DNA of 64,000 nt, taken from Allolobophora icterica. Taxonomy: Eukaryota; Annelida; Clitellata; Crassiclitellata; Lumbricidae. A program made the translations under genes and the position numbers. Location of the stretch: the NCBI GenBank assembly GCA_963556255.1, contig OY744605.1, positions 40,695,444-40,759,443 on the forward strand. The letters run 5' to 3'. Position 1 is the first letter of the stretch. Each line of letters starts with the position of its first letter. Below the pieces are notes generated by a model, which ran no database searches, was not told where the DNA came from, and worked only from the letters and a program-made list of their open reading frames with translations. Shown here in pieces: positions 49,916 through 61,770 of this stretch.

Positions 49916-50974
49916 TCAGCCTACGATCATTTGGGTGCCCCAATTAGCGGGACTCATCCCTTAGGGGCATCCCATTAAGACTCCCACCTTACTTAGCCTT
50001 GACAACATAACTGTACTTTTTTGGGTTGTTCTAAAAAACAGATCTTGTTGTTGTTTGTTTGTTTCTTTTGATCTCTAGTGCATTCTGTGGAGATACCACG
50101 ATAATTAGATCATAATAGAACACCACATGTCATAACCACAGTATAATTAATTAAATAATAGATGGAATTATATCGCGAAACAACATGATATCGCATGATA
50201 CAACTTGATACTAATGAGACAAAGTCTCATTAGTGCTGTTTGCATAGAAACACGAAATCATCAAGATCATGATCTCTAGGCACGAAAGCTAAAGAACTAT
50301 ATAAATATAGGCTACACTGACCCCTCCTTGATTGGCCAGGACCTTGTCGTGGTGAGTGGACTTTCAACCAACACTGGCCAGAATTTCTATTAAAACACAT
50401 CTAAATCAGGTTTTCATCATGCAGCTTTGAAATTGTCCGAGTGCGTAGGTAAAGGGTTTCAAGTCCAGGATTGGTTGTACGGGTGCGTAAACGTATGCTA
50501 TGCGAGCAACCAATAGTGGCAGCCATGTAATTAAACTGAAACGGTGAATGTGCAGATGTCTTCATACGCTAAGAAGACGATGCAGTGGGTTTCATTGTTG
50601 GACGACGAGGCTTGGCTTTCGGTCGGTCGGTCGGTCTTCGCTTGTCTTCGGTTGTCCTCGGCTGTCTTCGGTTGACTGTCATCATAAATCTTCGCGCTAA
50701 AGCAACAGAACAAACGAGAGATAAGCATGACCCGTCTTCAGATGCCGCTAACACCGAGACTTAGTCACGGGATTTGCATCCGCTCGAATGAGTTCTCGCC
50801 GAGTTGTTCGGGTTGTATAGGCCTACGTATATCTCTGGTTATTTGCATAGCACCTACTTAACGAGTTGAGGTCGAGGAAACGGTGCGCATATCAAAGCAC
50901 GCTCCTCTCGGAGTCGCTGTATGTTCTAGCAATCGGCTACAAACATCGATCGCGTCCTAGATTAACAAGGATCT
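49078..50974. other. No gene seen
   Basis: A (TA)n run at 49877-49911 and GGTCGGTCGGTC at 50622. No exon or RNA recognised in 1.9 kb. Confidence 0.35.
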
Positions 50975-50982
50975 GTTATCGG

Positions 50983-52163
50983 CAGTCTTGTTGTCAAGAC
51001 CTTAAACCTCAAGACCAAGACCAAGACCAAGACTTTGAACCTCGAGACCAAGACCAAGACCAAGACTTTGAACCTCGAGACCAAGACCAAGACTTTGAAC
51101 CTCAAGACCAAGACCAAGACCAAGACTTTGAACCTCAAGACCAAGACCCAATCCAATCTCGTCAAACATTTGATCAGTTTCCGCTGCCTTTTTCTCAAGC
51201 ATGTTTATAGATTTTATCACAAGAAATTCTATTGTGTATATACAAAATGTGATAAAATCACATTCAGCCCAAGACTTCTTTTCCTTACAAAAATGTCAAG
51301 TCGGACTAGGCCTACTCGCTATTTTAATGAAAACGTTAGTCTTTTATTTTATGCAGGCAAATTAACTTTAAATGCAAACTACAGAGAATTCCGAATTCGT
51401 ATTTACAAAAGTCCTTCATGCAAATGTTATTCCAAATGCCTTTTGTTTTTTTATAAAAACCCAATTCGCTCAGAATTTTCTGACCAAGACGTTCCTTGTG
51501 GGGCCTCATAAAATTACGCCATGTGAAAAAATACTTGGCGCATACAGTAGCTTTTCAAGCACTGGATGTAAATGTATAAATTGTGAGCCTTTTTGAAATC
51601 CTCCCATGGTTTATCAGACAGTCTAGCTTCAGAAAAAGTCTCGGCAGGGCTTCCAGACACTGCATAACTTAGTTGCTGATGTCGATGGGTTTTCCTGATC
51701 AACAAGACTTGCATCCGTCCGTAGGTATTTGTCGTAGGCTGTGATGCAAGCAGGCTTGGTAAATTTTTAAATTCTTGAGTTGTGTTAAATGACTGTTCAT
51801 ATTGACAGCCGGTCTTGGTCTTGGTCTTGTGAGACCAAGACCAAGACTTTGAACCTCAAGACCAAGACCAAGACTTTGAACCTCAAGACCAAGACCAAGA
51901 CCAAGACTTTGGTCTCAAGCAGTGCTCGAAATGGAAAATTTTACGAAACGGAACGCTAGTCAAAGATATGGGAGCATTCACGTTAATTTCATAGTATTTT
52001 CCACAATAATTCATTTGACGAACCGGAACGGAACGCTGACGAACCGGAACGGCGTTCCGGTCCATTTCGAGCACTGGTCTCAAGACCAAGACCAAGACCA
52101 AGACTTTAAAAAACGAACTCGAGTGCACTCGAGACCAAAATGGTCTCGAGGACAACAAGTCTG
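50983..52163. mobile_element. hAT element with CAAGAC subterminal repeats (1181 bp)
   Basis: Ends CAGTCTTGTTGTC and, inverted, CAGACTTGTTGTC (one mismatch), flanked by perfect GTTATCGG duplications (50975-50982, 52164-52171). Near both ends and in the middle are blocks of CAAGAC/GACCAAGACTTTGAACC repeats (50996-51150, 51806-51910, 52081-52105), one facing its inverse at 51813-51846. A CTCGAGTGCACTCGAG palindrome is at 52119-52134. No transposase. Contains a second, nested hAT MITE. Confidence 0.93.
51920..52076. mobile_element. hAT MITE nested inside the previous element (157 bp)
   Basis: Perfect 16-bp ends CAGTGCTCGAAATGGA and inverse; perfect 8-bp duplication GTCTCAAG (51912-51919, 52077-52084), itself sequence of the host element. 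Contains CGGAACGGCGTTCCGG, a palindrome shared with the MITE at 54354-54622. Confidence 0.95.
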
Positions 52164-52171
52164 GTTATCGG

Positions 52172-52613
52172 AGGTCTTTTTAATCAGTGATGCGGCAATT
52201 TGAATAAAAACTTAGCTAAGTATCGAATTTCATAACTCAAGAAGTGGAACAGCAATACGATAAAAGTCTACACCTTGAGTAGAGAGCCCCCCCCCCAACC
52301 CGTCTACACAGAGTCAATGGAGTGGCTAAGGAGGCAAAAGGTGCGATCTTCTGTCTGTTTGTCTGTCTTTCTCTGTGTGTCTCCATCTCCCTCCCCATTC
52401 TCTGCTGAAGTAGTAGCCTAATCTTGTCCATATTCGGCAGGAGATCATTTCAAAGAAGTTAACTGTATATAGCTTTTTCAATTGCTGAGGGAAAAGTAGT
52501 TCATCGGCTGAAGTGTGTATGCCTGCATTTATTATGTCTGCCAGTAGAAGAAGATGGAGCTCATTTATGGACGTACATACTAAGCGATGTAAATGAGTTG
52601 GGAAGTTCGGCTG
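52172..52613. other. No gene seen
   Basis: A run of C residues at 52289 and a GTCTGTTTGTCTGTC tract; otherwise nothing recognised. Confidence 0.35.
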
Positions 52614-52650
52614 CATAGGCGTAATTTTCTGGAGGGGGGAGGGTAGGCTA
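52614..52650. mobile_element. Truncated hAT MITE end, split by a later insertion
   Basis: CATAGGCGTAATTTTC plus a G-rich stretch and TACGAGGG match, inverted, the right end of the MITE at 671-858. The sequence appears to resume after 53596 (CGAGGGATACG...ACCCC), so the element at 52660-53596 seems to have landed in it. Confidence 0.55.
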
Positions 52651-52659
52651 CGAGGGAAT

Positions 52660-53596
52660 CAGTGGCGTACGGAGCTGAAAGAGTTGGGCCCTCGCCCGGG
52701 GCGAGGGCCCAAAATGCCGCCCTTGGCCACTTAATTTTCGATATGTTACTTTCTGTAAGATATTGTATGAGTATGACAATCGTATTAATTCATATAAAAT
52801 TTTATTTCATAGAGTTTTTAGCCTTTCTGGATTTTCACTGTTCACTGTATTTTGTAATTACTTGTTTTAGCTAAACATTTTCAACTTTCTGTAATCTATT
52901 ACATGATAAAACAATCAATGCATGACTTGCGACTTTCGCTGACTCGCTGTGATATGTACAGTGCAGTAGCCTACGTACATAGGCCTACATATCATATTTT
53001 GTTATAATTACCATATTATCACTATGCTATTTACGTCGTCATGCGAGCTTTTATGGCTGGAAAATCATTGATGACGTCATTGCCAAATTCGTCAATCTCG
53101 TCTCTCGCGTTGTGCACCTTAAATAAATTTTCAATAAATTTCAGTTTTTAAAAACTTCTGTCATAGCTACCAAAACTGACATACATTGTTAAAAATATGC
53201 ATAGTGCAATGGTAAGGATTGGGATATATATATATATATATATATTATAATTATGAAGGGTGGCATAGCAAGAATATGCTTTAAAGTAGGCCTAGACTAT
53301 GCTGAAGGCTTATGTAGTCTGTTAGCCTACTATGTTTACTAGATAAATGCGATTCCGCTTCCTTTTCTGAAATTCTCTTTAACGTAGACCTCTGAGCGTG
53401 ATGCCGCCCATATATAACGATCAACGGAAGTTTAGCCAAGCCGACTTGACCAAAGTGACGATTTCTTTTTTTTTACTTTCTTTCTTCCTCTCCTACTTTT
53501 TCATTTTTTTAATCCAAAAGTCACTCCTTTTTCTTCAACTCTATTTTGCCGCCCCCGCACAAGTACCGCCCCCTCTCCCCCTTCGGTGCGCCACTG
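52660..53596. mobile_element. hAT element (937 bp), slightly decayed target duplication
   Basis: Left end CAGTGGCGTACGGAG and right end, inverted, CAGTGGCGCACCGAAG. Flanks CGAGGGAAT and CGAGGGAT differ by one base of length. The terminal CAGTGGCG is a common hAT MITE start. No coding capacity seen; contains a TA run at 53223-53245 and a pyrimidine-rich stretch near 53464-53515. Confidence 0.8.
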
Positions 53597-53715
53597 CGAG
53601 GGATACGTGTACACCCCTTTTGAACTGGACGGTACCGTGCCTCTCCTTTTCATACCTAGAAGAAGCAATGTCCAATATTATTTTCTCGGAGGAAGGACTC
53701 AGAACAATTACCGAG

Positions 53716-53801
53716 CATCATCATCATCATCGTCATCTTCATTGTTAGGCTACTATTATTATTATTACTATCATCATCATTTTCATCATCATCATCATCA
53801 A

Positions 53802-53833
<32 letters not shown>

Positions 53834-53835
53834 GG
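53716..53835. repeat. (TCA)n/(ATT)n microsatellite
   Basis: CATCAT triplets with an internal TATTATTATTACT stretch. Confidence 0.95.
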
Positions 53836-54345
53836 CATGGCCCATATACGGCGCCATTATAATTACATATATTTAACAGCCGCGAAGGGAAATCGATTCG
53901 AAATTTTGCCCCCCCCCCATTTTCTAGACCACGTGTCGGCCGCATAACTCTCTGTCGCATACCCTGCACAAACCCAGTGGCGTTGGACCGATGACTATCC
54001 GGACGCTGTGTTGCACGATCTACGAAGGAGTGATGGGCGATGAGGTAAGTGTACTGCGAACGACGATAGACGGTGGGTTGTCGTCAATATAATTATTTAT
54101 CGCAGGAAGCGCTTCTGTGAGGTACCAATATAGGAGTATGGGTTCTGTGTGGGCTCCGCTCAAAGTTGAGTCTCTAAGTCTATGCAGTCACGTTGGAGTT
54201 GAGTATAGGCTTACAGCCAGTCCCTAGGAATACGCTGAATACGCAACCGCGTAGGGCCAAAGCGATTCAGCCGAAAAAAGGGGACCCAAAATCTCAGTAA
54301 TGACATCACACACCGCATAGCCTAAGTCTAAGTTAAGTGCAAAGT
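53836..54345. other. No gene seen
   Basis: CAGTGGCGTTGGACC at 53974 looks like a hAT left end but no partner was found. Nothing else recognised. Confidence 0.35.
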
Positions 54346-54353
54346 ATAAAAAC

Positions 54354-54622
54354 CAGGGCTTTTTTTCAGCCGGAACGAGCCGGAACGGCGTTCCGGCACC
54401 TTTTTCAGCTACTAAAAAATAAGTTATTTATTTTAATAAGAAAAACAATAATTTAGTTATTTTAATTTAATTTAAGTGTTTTTGAACTGTTTTCAGTGTT
54501 TATTGAGACCCCTCCCAAGCCCTAACCCCGTTTTTCTCGTGATTTTAGTCCGCCCATAACTGTTGCGTTCCGGAACCTATTGTTCCGTTCCGGAACCTTT
54601 TTTTCTAGAAAAAAAAGCACTG
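54354..54622. mobile_element. hAT MITE (269 bp)
   Basis: Ends CAGGGCTTTTTTTCAG and, inverted, CAGTGCTTTTTTTTCTAG; perfect duplication ATAAAAAC (54346-54353, 54623-54630). Contains CGGAACGGCGTTCCGG near the left end and further GTTCCGGAACC-type palindromes near the right. Confidence 0.93.
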
Positions 54623-54645
54623 ATAAAAACAATATCTATACATAC

Positions 54646-55045
54646 AGTTTCCTTATATGCAAATTTGTCCGTCGTATAACGCTTTCTGTTCTATTGTGAA
54701 ACCGTTTGTGACGTCACTATACTGCCGTCTTGACGACGGTCGTCTTGACGACGGCGATCAGAGCATTTTAGCCAACGATAGGCTACATATAGGCCTATAA
54801 TGATACACTGTCGTCACGTCATAATTTATGACGGGTTAATACAGTAGTTCTATATAATAGTTTCCTTATATGCAAATGTGTCCGTTGTATGACGCTACGT
54901 CACAAACGGCTTCTGTTCTATTGTGAAACCGTTTGTGACGTCAGTACTACCGTCTTGACGACGGCCTTGACGACGGCGATCAGCGACCAACGATATACAC
55001 TGCCGTCATAATTATGACGGGCAAATACACTAGTTATATTATAAA
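54646..55045. repeat. Tandem duplication (213-bp period) with TGACGTCA boxes
   Basis: Copies at 54646-54858 and 54859-55045 share AGTTTCCTTATATGCAAA, TTCTGTTCTATTGTGAAACC, GTTTGTGACGTCA and CGTCTTGACGACGG. The octamer TGACGTCA (CRE-like palindrome) occurs once in each copy and again at 55056. The second copy has an extra GACGCTACGTCACAAACGG, which pairs with CCGTTTGTGACGT nearby. Confidence 0.85.
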
Positions 55046-55063
55046 CGTATTGTTTGTGACGTC

Positions 55064-55745
55064 AGTTGGGAAATAGTGTCGTCATCGTGACGCAATGCAA
55101 CATCGAAATTACCGCAGAAATAAATAACTGAAAAGAATATAAATTGGTAATCGATATTCTAGTTTGGTTAACATAATAAGGAATTTGGTCAGTGGAAATG
55201 TCTCTTGGAAAATAAGCTTCCGGATCGCAAAAAAACCTAAAGAAGAGCTAGAATCAAGCAGGAAATGGTGTTATACAGTTTTACTGATGTTCGTACGACA
55301 TGACCAAAGCGGTGACATAGAATTCCAAAGAAACTGATCAGCACCAAGACGATGACATGGAAAACGTACATCCTTCTCAAAAACGAATTTAACGCAAATA
55401 ATGAAATGACGGAAATACAGTCAAACCCTGGCAATCTACAGGTTGTAGAATTATTAGAAGCAGATGCAGAGCTAGAACACAAGAAAATGTTGTAATTATG
55501 ACTGAAACAGAAGCCACAGACTCGTCAGAGCAGGAAAATTGTACTTTGACAGAAACAGTAATAACGTGCAATTTAGACCGGCCGCAATTTCTAAACACCA
55601 ATATCCGGGATGTTTTGATTGAGAGATGACCATTGAAAAGAATATCTAGTAGGCCTAGAGGCCCTACAGTACTAGACATATCACCAAAACAATGCAGAGT
55701 CCAACAATGCTGCTTCACGAAGCAGTGAACCAGTCGCGTAGCGCT
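55064..55745. other. No gene seen
   Basis: No recognised exon or repeat family in this stretch. Confidence 0.3.
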
Positions 55746-55746
55746 C

Positions 55747-55856
55747 GTGAATAGCGTAGGCTAGCGCTCGTGAATAGGCTGGTGCCCTACGCTTGGCCTT
55801 CGAGTGGCGCTTTAGAAGTTTGGAGATTACGATTACGATTACGCAGAACGCATACA
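55747..55856 (+). mobile_element. LINE 3' end with (ATTACG)n tail
   Basis: GTGAATAGGCTGGTGCCCTA, GGCCTTCGAGTGGCGCTTTA and then GATTACGATTACGATTACG. The first motif is present twice just upstream (55727 and 55755), a small duplication. Matches the minus-strand copy at 38155-38240. Confidence 0.75.
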
Positions 55857-56970
55857 AGTTGTTGGTCAACTATAGAGAAACGAGACAGCACAGGCTACAG
55901 CAAATGAGTTAGGAAAAGAACCTGGGTTAGAAGCAGGATTTCTTGACCCAAACACCAAACGAGTCCCGAAGAAAAAGGGAGTAGCTGGATACGAAGGAGC
56001 AGATCAACCTATAGTAGATGATGGATAGCATCCATTTATTCACACAAGGAAACTTGTTGACATTTATTCCGAAATCCGAATGTTCATATAATTCTCCCGG
56101 CTGTCGCCTCGCTCGCAGTTTGAATTGAAATTAATATCAATTTTATTTTTATTTTTAAATGTTGCTACCCTCTACAGTGTGAAGCCCCTAGGACATGGCT
56201 TCGTGTGTTCTACAGCTAATCCGCCACTGAAGCTATGCAAATGTTTTCAGCTTCACATGGCTTTGACCCTGACCTACGGAGGCTTTGCCGTGGAACCTAC
56301 TCGGCATCGTCCCAGACCTCCAGTACGCCTGCGCTTCGCACACGCCATGGGCCGCCACCTCCTCTTCACAACGAATCGACGCCTGCGATATTTATTATAT
56401 AATTATAGATATTATAGATACATATACATGCATCACGCAACCACTCAGTTTTCGACAGAATTTCAAAAATACCAACCCATTTCTGAGAAGCAATTCGATT
56501 ATTGAAAACCATTCTCATACAGTTTATGTTTTTGTAGCCACACATGGCCGCCGATAAATTTGGCAGAGGTTACCGGCAAGGTCACGACCGTGTCCATGAG
56601 ATCTTTGACAGTCAGACATTACTGGGTATATAGTATAGGCTGCTTCATCGCCGAGTAAAATAGCCTACTTGCAGAATTATTGATGAAACGACATAAAACG
56701 AGCTGTGTGCGCTCTAGTTGTAGTCTTTTCTGATAATTGAGTCTTCATTTGGGTCTCTATAATGGTATAATAATATAATGGTATAATAATATCTCTAGGG
56801 CCTGTAATATCTCTATAATAAAATCTCCACAGACCACAGTGCTTTTACACGGCGAGGGACGTCGCCAAATCAGGTCAATATCTAAAGATGCCCGGTTGAA
56901 CTCGGGAGCTTTTGTGTACAGCTTATTTTGTGTATCGTATTCGTATAGCTGCATATACTCATCTAGTAGG
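55857..56970. other. No gene seen
   Basis: AATCCGCCACTG ending at about 56229 could be an orphan hAT right end. Otherwise nothing recognised. Confidence 0.35.
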
Positions 56971-56971
56971 C

Positions 56972-57480
56972 CCATGGGCGGCGATCATGGGGGACGAGGG
57001 GGACATGTCCCCCACCTTTAAGAGTGGGGGACACGCCATACATTTGTCCCCCCAAATTTAGAAGAAACATGAGAAAAGGCCAAGAAATGTAATAGCGCGT
57101 GAGGGTTTTAATGTCCTTTTTTGACCAGAGGAGGTAAAAACTAAATTTGTCAGCAGAAGTGTCCCCCCCCAAATTGAAAGAAAGAAGAAGAAATTCGTAG
57201 AAAAAGGCATGAAATGTTATGGGGATGAATCTGTAAAAAGGTAATCAATTTCTTTCCTAGACGAATTCCTAAAAAAGGTAATCACATTGGCGGGAGACCG
57301 GAAAAGTTGTAAAAAGAGGTCGATGACTAAAAAAAGGTCATCAACTTTTTGTGGAGACGAATTCGTAGAAAAGTCACGAAGTTTTTTCTGAAAAGTCAAA
57401 AAAATTTGGGGGACAAGAATTTTCCTAAAAAAGGTCATCGACCAGACCATGGCCGACTTTCCCCCCCCCCACCTACCTCA
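56972..57480. mobile_element. Possible transposon fragment with GGGGGAC/GTCCCCC motifs
   Basis: Starts CATGGGCGGCGATCATGGGG, then an inverted pair GGGGGACATGTCCCCC, and several AAAAAAGGTCATCGA-type repeats up to 57450. Looks like a truncated MITE; a matching right end was not found. Confidence 0.4.
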
Positions 57481-57494
57481 ATTCAGTTCTGTTA

Positions 57495-57556
57495 TCTGAT
57501 TAGGTCTCTCTGAGAGGCGCTATATAAATTCTAAGAATGAATGAATGAACGAACTT
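57495..57556 (+). mobile_element. LINE 3' end with (GAAT)n tail
   Basis: CTCTGAGAGGCGCTATATAA followed by AATGAATGAATGAACGAAC; same core as the LINE ends at 22.2 and 45.6 kb. Confidence 0.65.
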
Positions 57557-58018
57557 TCACTATAAAGAATCTGTCTGTGGATGATAAAATAGATGCGTTG
57601 CATACTAGGCACTACATGTTCATTTAGACAGACAGAAGATTATTTGGATTATTTTATAAAACATTAGGCGTAGACCTACTTACAACATCCGATTGGTTCA
57701 TCACTTTCATCTGCACAGTCTACTTTGCCATTGCAATATTCGGGATGGGTACACTGAAACTGTTCAGGGAGACACGCTGTATGACAAAAGAAGAATGGCA
57801 GCCTGAACATCCACTCCACTCTCGATTTCAATTATACACAGTTTAATTGTCAGAAAACTTGTCGTCATCATTATCAGCAGCACTAGCATCACATCTGCAA
57901 CAAAAACCATATTTTAAGCAGATATTCGTTTTTTCATTCATCCTCATTTAAGAATCCTAACAGATTACAACGCAAGATCAACAAATGGCAGATGAACTTC
58001 AGGAGATGTTTAATAGCC
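57557..58018. other. No gene seen
   Basis: No recognised feature. Confidence 0.3.
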
Positions 58019-58020
58019 TA

Positions 58021-59552
58021 TATCTGAACTAAAGAATATATCTTAACTAAAGAATACATCCTAAATAAAGAAGTAGCGTATCTTAACTAAAGAACTAACG
58101 TATTATCTTAACTAAAAAACATATCTAAACTAAAGAACTATCTTAACAAAAGAACACATCTAAACTAAAGAACTATCTAAGCTAAAGAACATAATCTTAA
58201 CTAAAGAACTACCGTGTCTTAACTAAAGAACACTTCTAAACTAAAGAACTATCTCATCTAAAGAATACATCTAACGAAAGAATTATCTTAAGTAAAGAAC
58301 ATATTTTAAGTAAAGAACACGTCTTAACTAAAGAACACATCTTAACTAAAGAACTATCTTAACTCAAGAACACAGCTTAACTAAAGAAATATCTTAACTA
58401 AAGAACACATATTAACTAAAGAAATATATCTTAACTAAGGGACACATCTTAACTAAAGAAATACCTTGACTAAAAAACAAATCTAAAGTAAAGAAACATC
58501 TTAACTAAAGAACACATCTAAACTGAAGAATTATCTTAACTAAAGAACACATTTAAACTAAAGAACTGTCTTAACTGGACGCAGCACATCTTAAATAAAG
58601 AAGATATCTTAACTAAAGAACACATCGAAAAGAACTATATTAACTAAACAACACGTTGAAACTAAAGAACAATCTTAACTATAGAATACATCTATACTAA
58701 AGAACAGATCTAAGTTAAAGAACTATATCTCAACTAAAGAACGCACCTTAACGAAAGAACTCATCTAAACTAAAGAACCGTCTTAAATAAAGAAGATATC
58801 TTAACTAAAGAACACATCGAAAAGAACTATATTAACTAAACAACACGTTGAAACTAAAGAACAATCTTAACTATAGAATACATCTATACTAAAGAACAGA
58901 CCTAAGCTAAAGAACTATATCTCAACTAAAGAACGCACCTTAACGAAAGAACTCATCTAAACTAAAGAACCGTCTGAAATAAAGAACATGTCTTAATTAA
59001 AGAACTATCTTAACTAAAGAACACATCTTAATTAAAGAACTATCTTAACTAAAGAACACAGCTTGACTAAAGAACATATCTTAACTACAGAACACATCTT
59101 AACTAAAGAGCTACCTTAACTGAAGAACACTTCTTAACTAAAGAATACATCTTAACTAAAGAACTATCTTAACTAAAGAACACATCTACCTACAGAACAT
59201 ATATAAACTAAAGAACACATCTCAACTAAAGAACTATCTTATGATTCTTATCTACGTAAAGAACACATCTAAACTGAAGAACATCTCTTAACTAGAGAAC
59301 ACATCTAAACTAAAGAACTATCAACTTAAGAACACATCTTAACTAAAGAAGATATCTTAATTAAAGAACACATCTAAACTAAAAAAAATATCTTAACTAC
59401 AGAACACATCTTGAGTAAAGAACTGTCTTAACTAAAGAACACATCTAAACTATGGAACTATCTTAACTAAAGAATACGTCTTAACTAAAGACCATATCTT
59501 AACTAAAGAATACATTTTAACTAAAGAACTATAATGACTAAAGAACACATCT
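58021..59552. repeat. TTAACTAAAGAAC minisatellite, 1.5 kb
   Basis: Built from units of about 18-20 bp, mainly TCTTAACTAAAGAACACA and TCTAAACTAAAGAACTA. Within it a 192-bp block (58591-58782) is repeated almost exactly at 58783-58974, showing a recent higher-order duplication. Confidence 0.97.
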
Positions 59553-60525
59553 GGTAAGCAAATGTTTAATTACCAATTTTTTAAACGGTTATTGGCAATC
59601 ACCTCACTGACCTTTTGTCTCTCAAGAAAGGTTGGAACAACGAGGTGTTTAGAAAAACTATCAAACTATCAACTATCAAATTTAGATGCGGACGTCTGCA
59701 CTGGTCAAAATCCTCTCCCCTTGCGCGCATTTGTCCGCATTTCAGTGGCCCCTCCCTTCCGTCCTAATTGCGGACGTCCTTTGTGGATGATCCTAATGCC
59801 TTTCTCGGGCGATCGCCTAGAAATGCCGCAATCACATCGCCGTGTCGAGTACAAACCAAAGATTTTAAGAAGGAACATCTTTGGTACAAACTGGTACATC
59901 CCAGCGTTCGATTAAGGATTATGGGAGTTCAAGGCTAAGAATAAGTGGTGTACGGCTTACAGTCACATAAACAAAGTCTTGTACTCTCATAATACCTTTC
60001 TGGAACAAACGCAAAGAAATGAAGTCTGCTTGTGCGACCCCTAGCTTACTGGAACCAATCTGGAGACGTCTATGACTGAATGCTATGTTCAATCGATCAT
60101 TCATTCGATCATAAATTGATCAATGATCATTGTCTAAAAGTAAAAAAATACTTTTCCTAGTTAGGCCCATGCCATTGGCTTTTGTAAAATCTGAACAGTT
60201 TCGCGCCTGACGAAATGACTTGGGTCCAAATCTTTCGCTCATTTAATTAAGCTATAATATAAACTAAAAAGCAATCAATTCACGTTTTCGCTAATTATCA
60301 CCTTTCTGGCCAATCTCAGCATCTTTTCCGACGGCCCTAATATAGTCCACTAATTAATAAATATTACTTTACGGCTTTTCGCTCTAAAACCAATTTTCCT
60401 TGTAATGAGATTTACATCTACCGTGCAACAGTTTCAAACTGGAGTTAGAGCAGCGTCAAACAATTAAGAATTTTTTTGTTAACTTACTATTTTCGCAACC
60501 GCCGTCCAGCCTTATGGAAAACTTG
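59553..60525. other. No gene seen
   Basis: Frames here lack recognisable motifs; possible repeat remnants only. Confidence 0.35.
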
Positions 60526-60684
60526 ACAATCAACAGGGCCGGCTTAACATTTTGTAGGCCTGGTTCCAAAATTGTATAGGCCTAGTAGGACTGTAGGCCC
60601 CTAGTAGGCCTACTATGTTCAACCAAAAAGGACATGTTCTCGAAATTTAAATTATAGAACAGATATTTATGAATTTAAAACTGT

Positions 60685-60906
60685 TTATGACACGTGCTTT
60701 TGTAATAGAAAACCTGTCAAGAATATCCTGAAAATCTGGCTGTTGTACAATTTCACACTCAGTGTATCTTGTTCGATCGTAGATCTGAAAGCATTTTTGA
60801 TGCGCTTTAGGTGACAAAACGATCGATCACTAAACGATCTTTCACCGCTGCAGTTAGACACAGGTAGTGTATTAATTAAGATATATACCCAGAGCAATGC
60901 AAACAT
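60685..60906 (-). pseudogene. hAT transposase C-terminal relic
   Basis: Carries the dimerisation motif in decayed form; compared with the 10.8-kb copy it has a duplicated DRSF segment and a frameshift after FRSTIEQD. Non-functional. Confidence 0.8.
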
Positions 60907-61384
60907 TCGGAAATCCTGATTGCAAATTGTATTCCTTCATTTTTTATTTGCAACATTTGGAGAGGCAATGGTTCGGTTGGCACTGACGGTAATTGACTCA
61001 AAAATGCCGACACCCAACTGTGATGGGCGGAAGAGGCTATAAGCAGCCTCAGTTTAGGAAACAGTAGGGCCTACTGTCGTGGGAACACTAACGGCCTAAC
61101 GGAGCTAACGGTCACAAATCTTACAATTGTCTTGGCTGTCCATTTGCAAGGGACTATCCTTGTTTGTTGGCAGTAAAACTAGCGTGTTTAAACCTATTTT
61201 AGTTATACATAATTATAATAATATAATAATAAACTGACATTTAAAGCTCGCCTAAACAAGATAACAAATTGCACGAAAGCGCGTAACAGTACAGAAAGTC
61301 TAATTATAGTAGGGCCTACATTTTAAAAAGATAATTAAGTTATAAGGTTAGTTTTGAAAGTCAATAGTGTTGAGGATTTGCGAA

Positions 61385-61770
61385 TATAATAATGATAATA
61401 ATAATAATAATATTTATTCTTTAATTAAGCGCCTGCAAACGCACTGCGCTGTACAAGTACATGTTATGCGATAAATCTTAACTACTAACAGAACAGACAG
61501 CCTGCAATACACGGCGCAAATTGCAGCCTACAAAGCATGTCCGCCTATGGCACTCATCTCTGTACCTCTCGCACTCTACGCCAGATGTTATCCAATGCGC
61601 TATCGGGCAGTTTATTCCATTCAGCCGGCTAGTGCAAATGCTCGGTTTCCAAATATCCTGACGGAACAAGGGACACCAAAATCACCTTGGGGGATGATCG
61701 ATTGATCGTAGTCCTTGTCTGGATTGAAGAGAAGAACATGGTGTGACTAGTGAAGAAACGTATGAAGGAG
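61385..61770 (-). mobile_element. LINE 3' end inserted in the hAT element
   Basis: AATAATAATAATATTTATTC then AAGCGCCTGCAAACGCACTG is a 3' end on the minus strand; the same GCCTGCAAACGCACTACGG follows the tail of the LINE at 62.1 kb, so they are one family with AAT and AAGT tails respectively. A minus-strand frame at 61478-61669 has no catalytic motif. Confidence 0.65.

Noticed and set aside
53974..56229. hAT element with CAGTGGCG ends
   Set aside because: CAGTGGCGTTGG at 53974 and CGCCACTG-type sequence ending near 56229 do not match further inward, and the 8-bp flanks differ (CACAAACC versus AAGCTATG).
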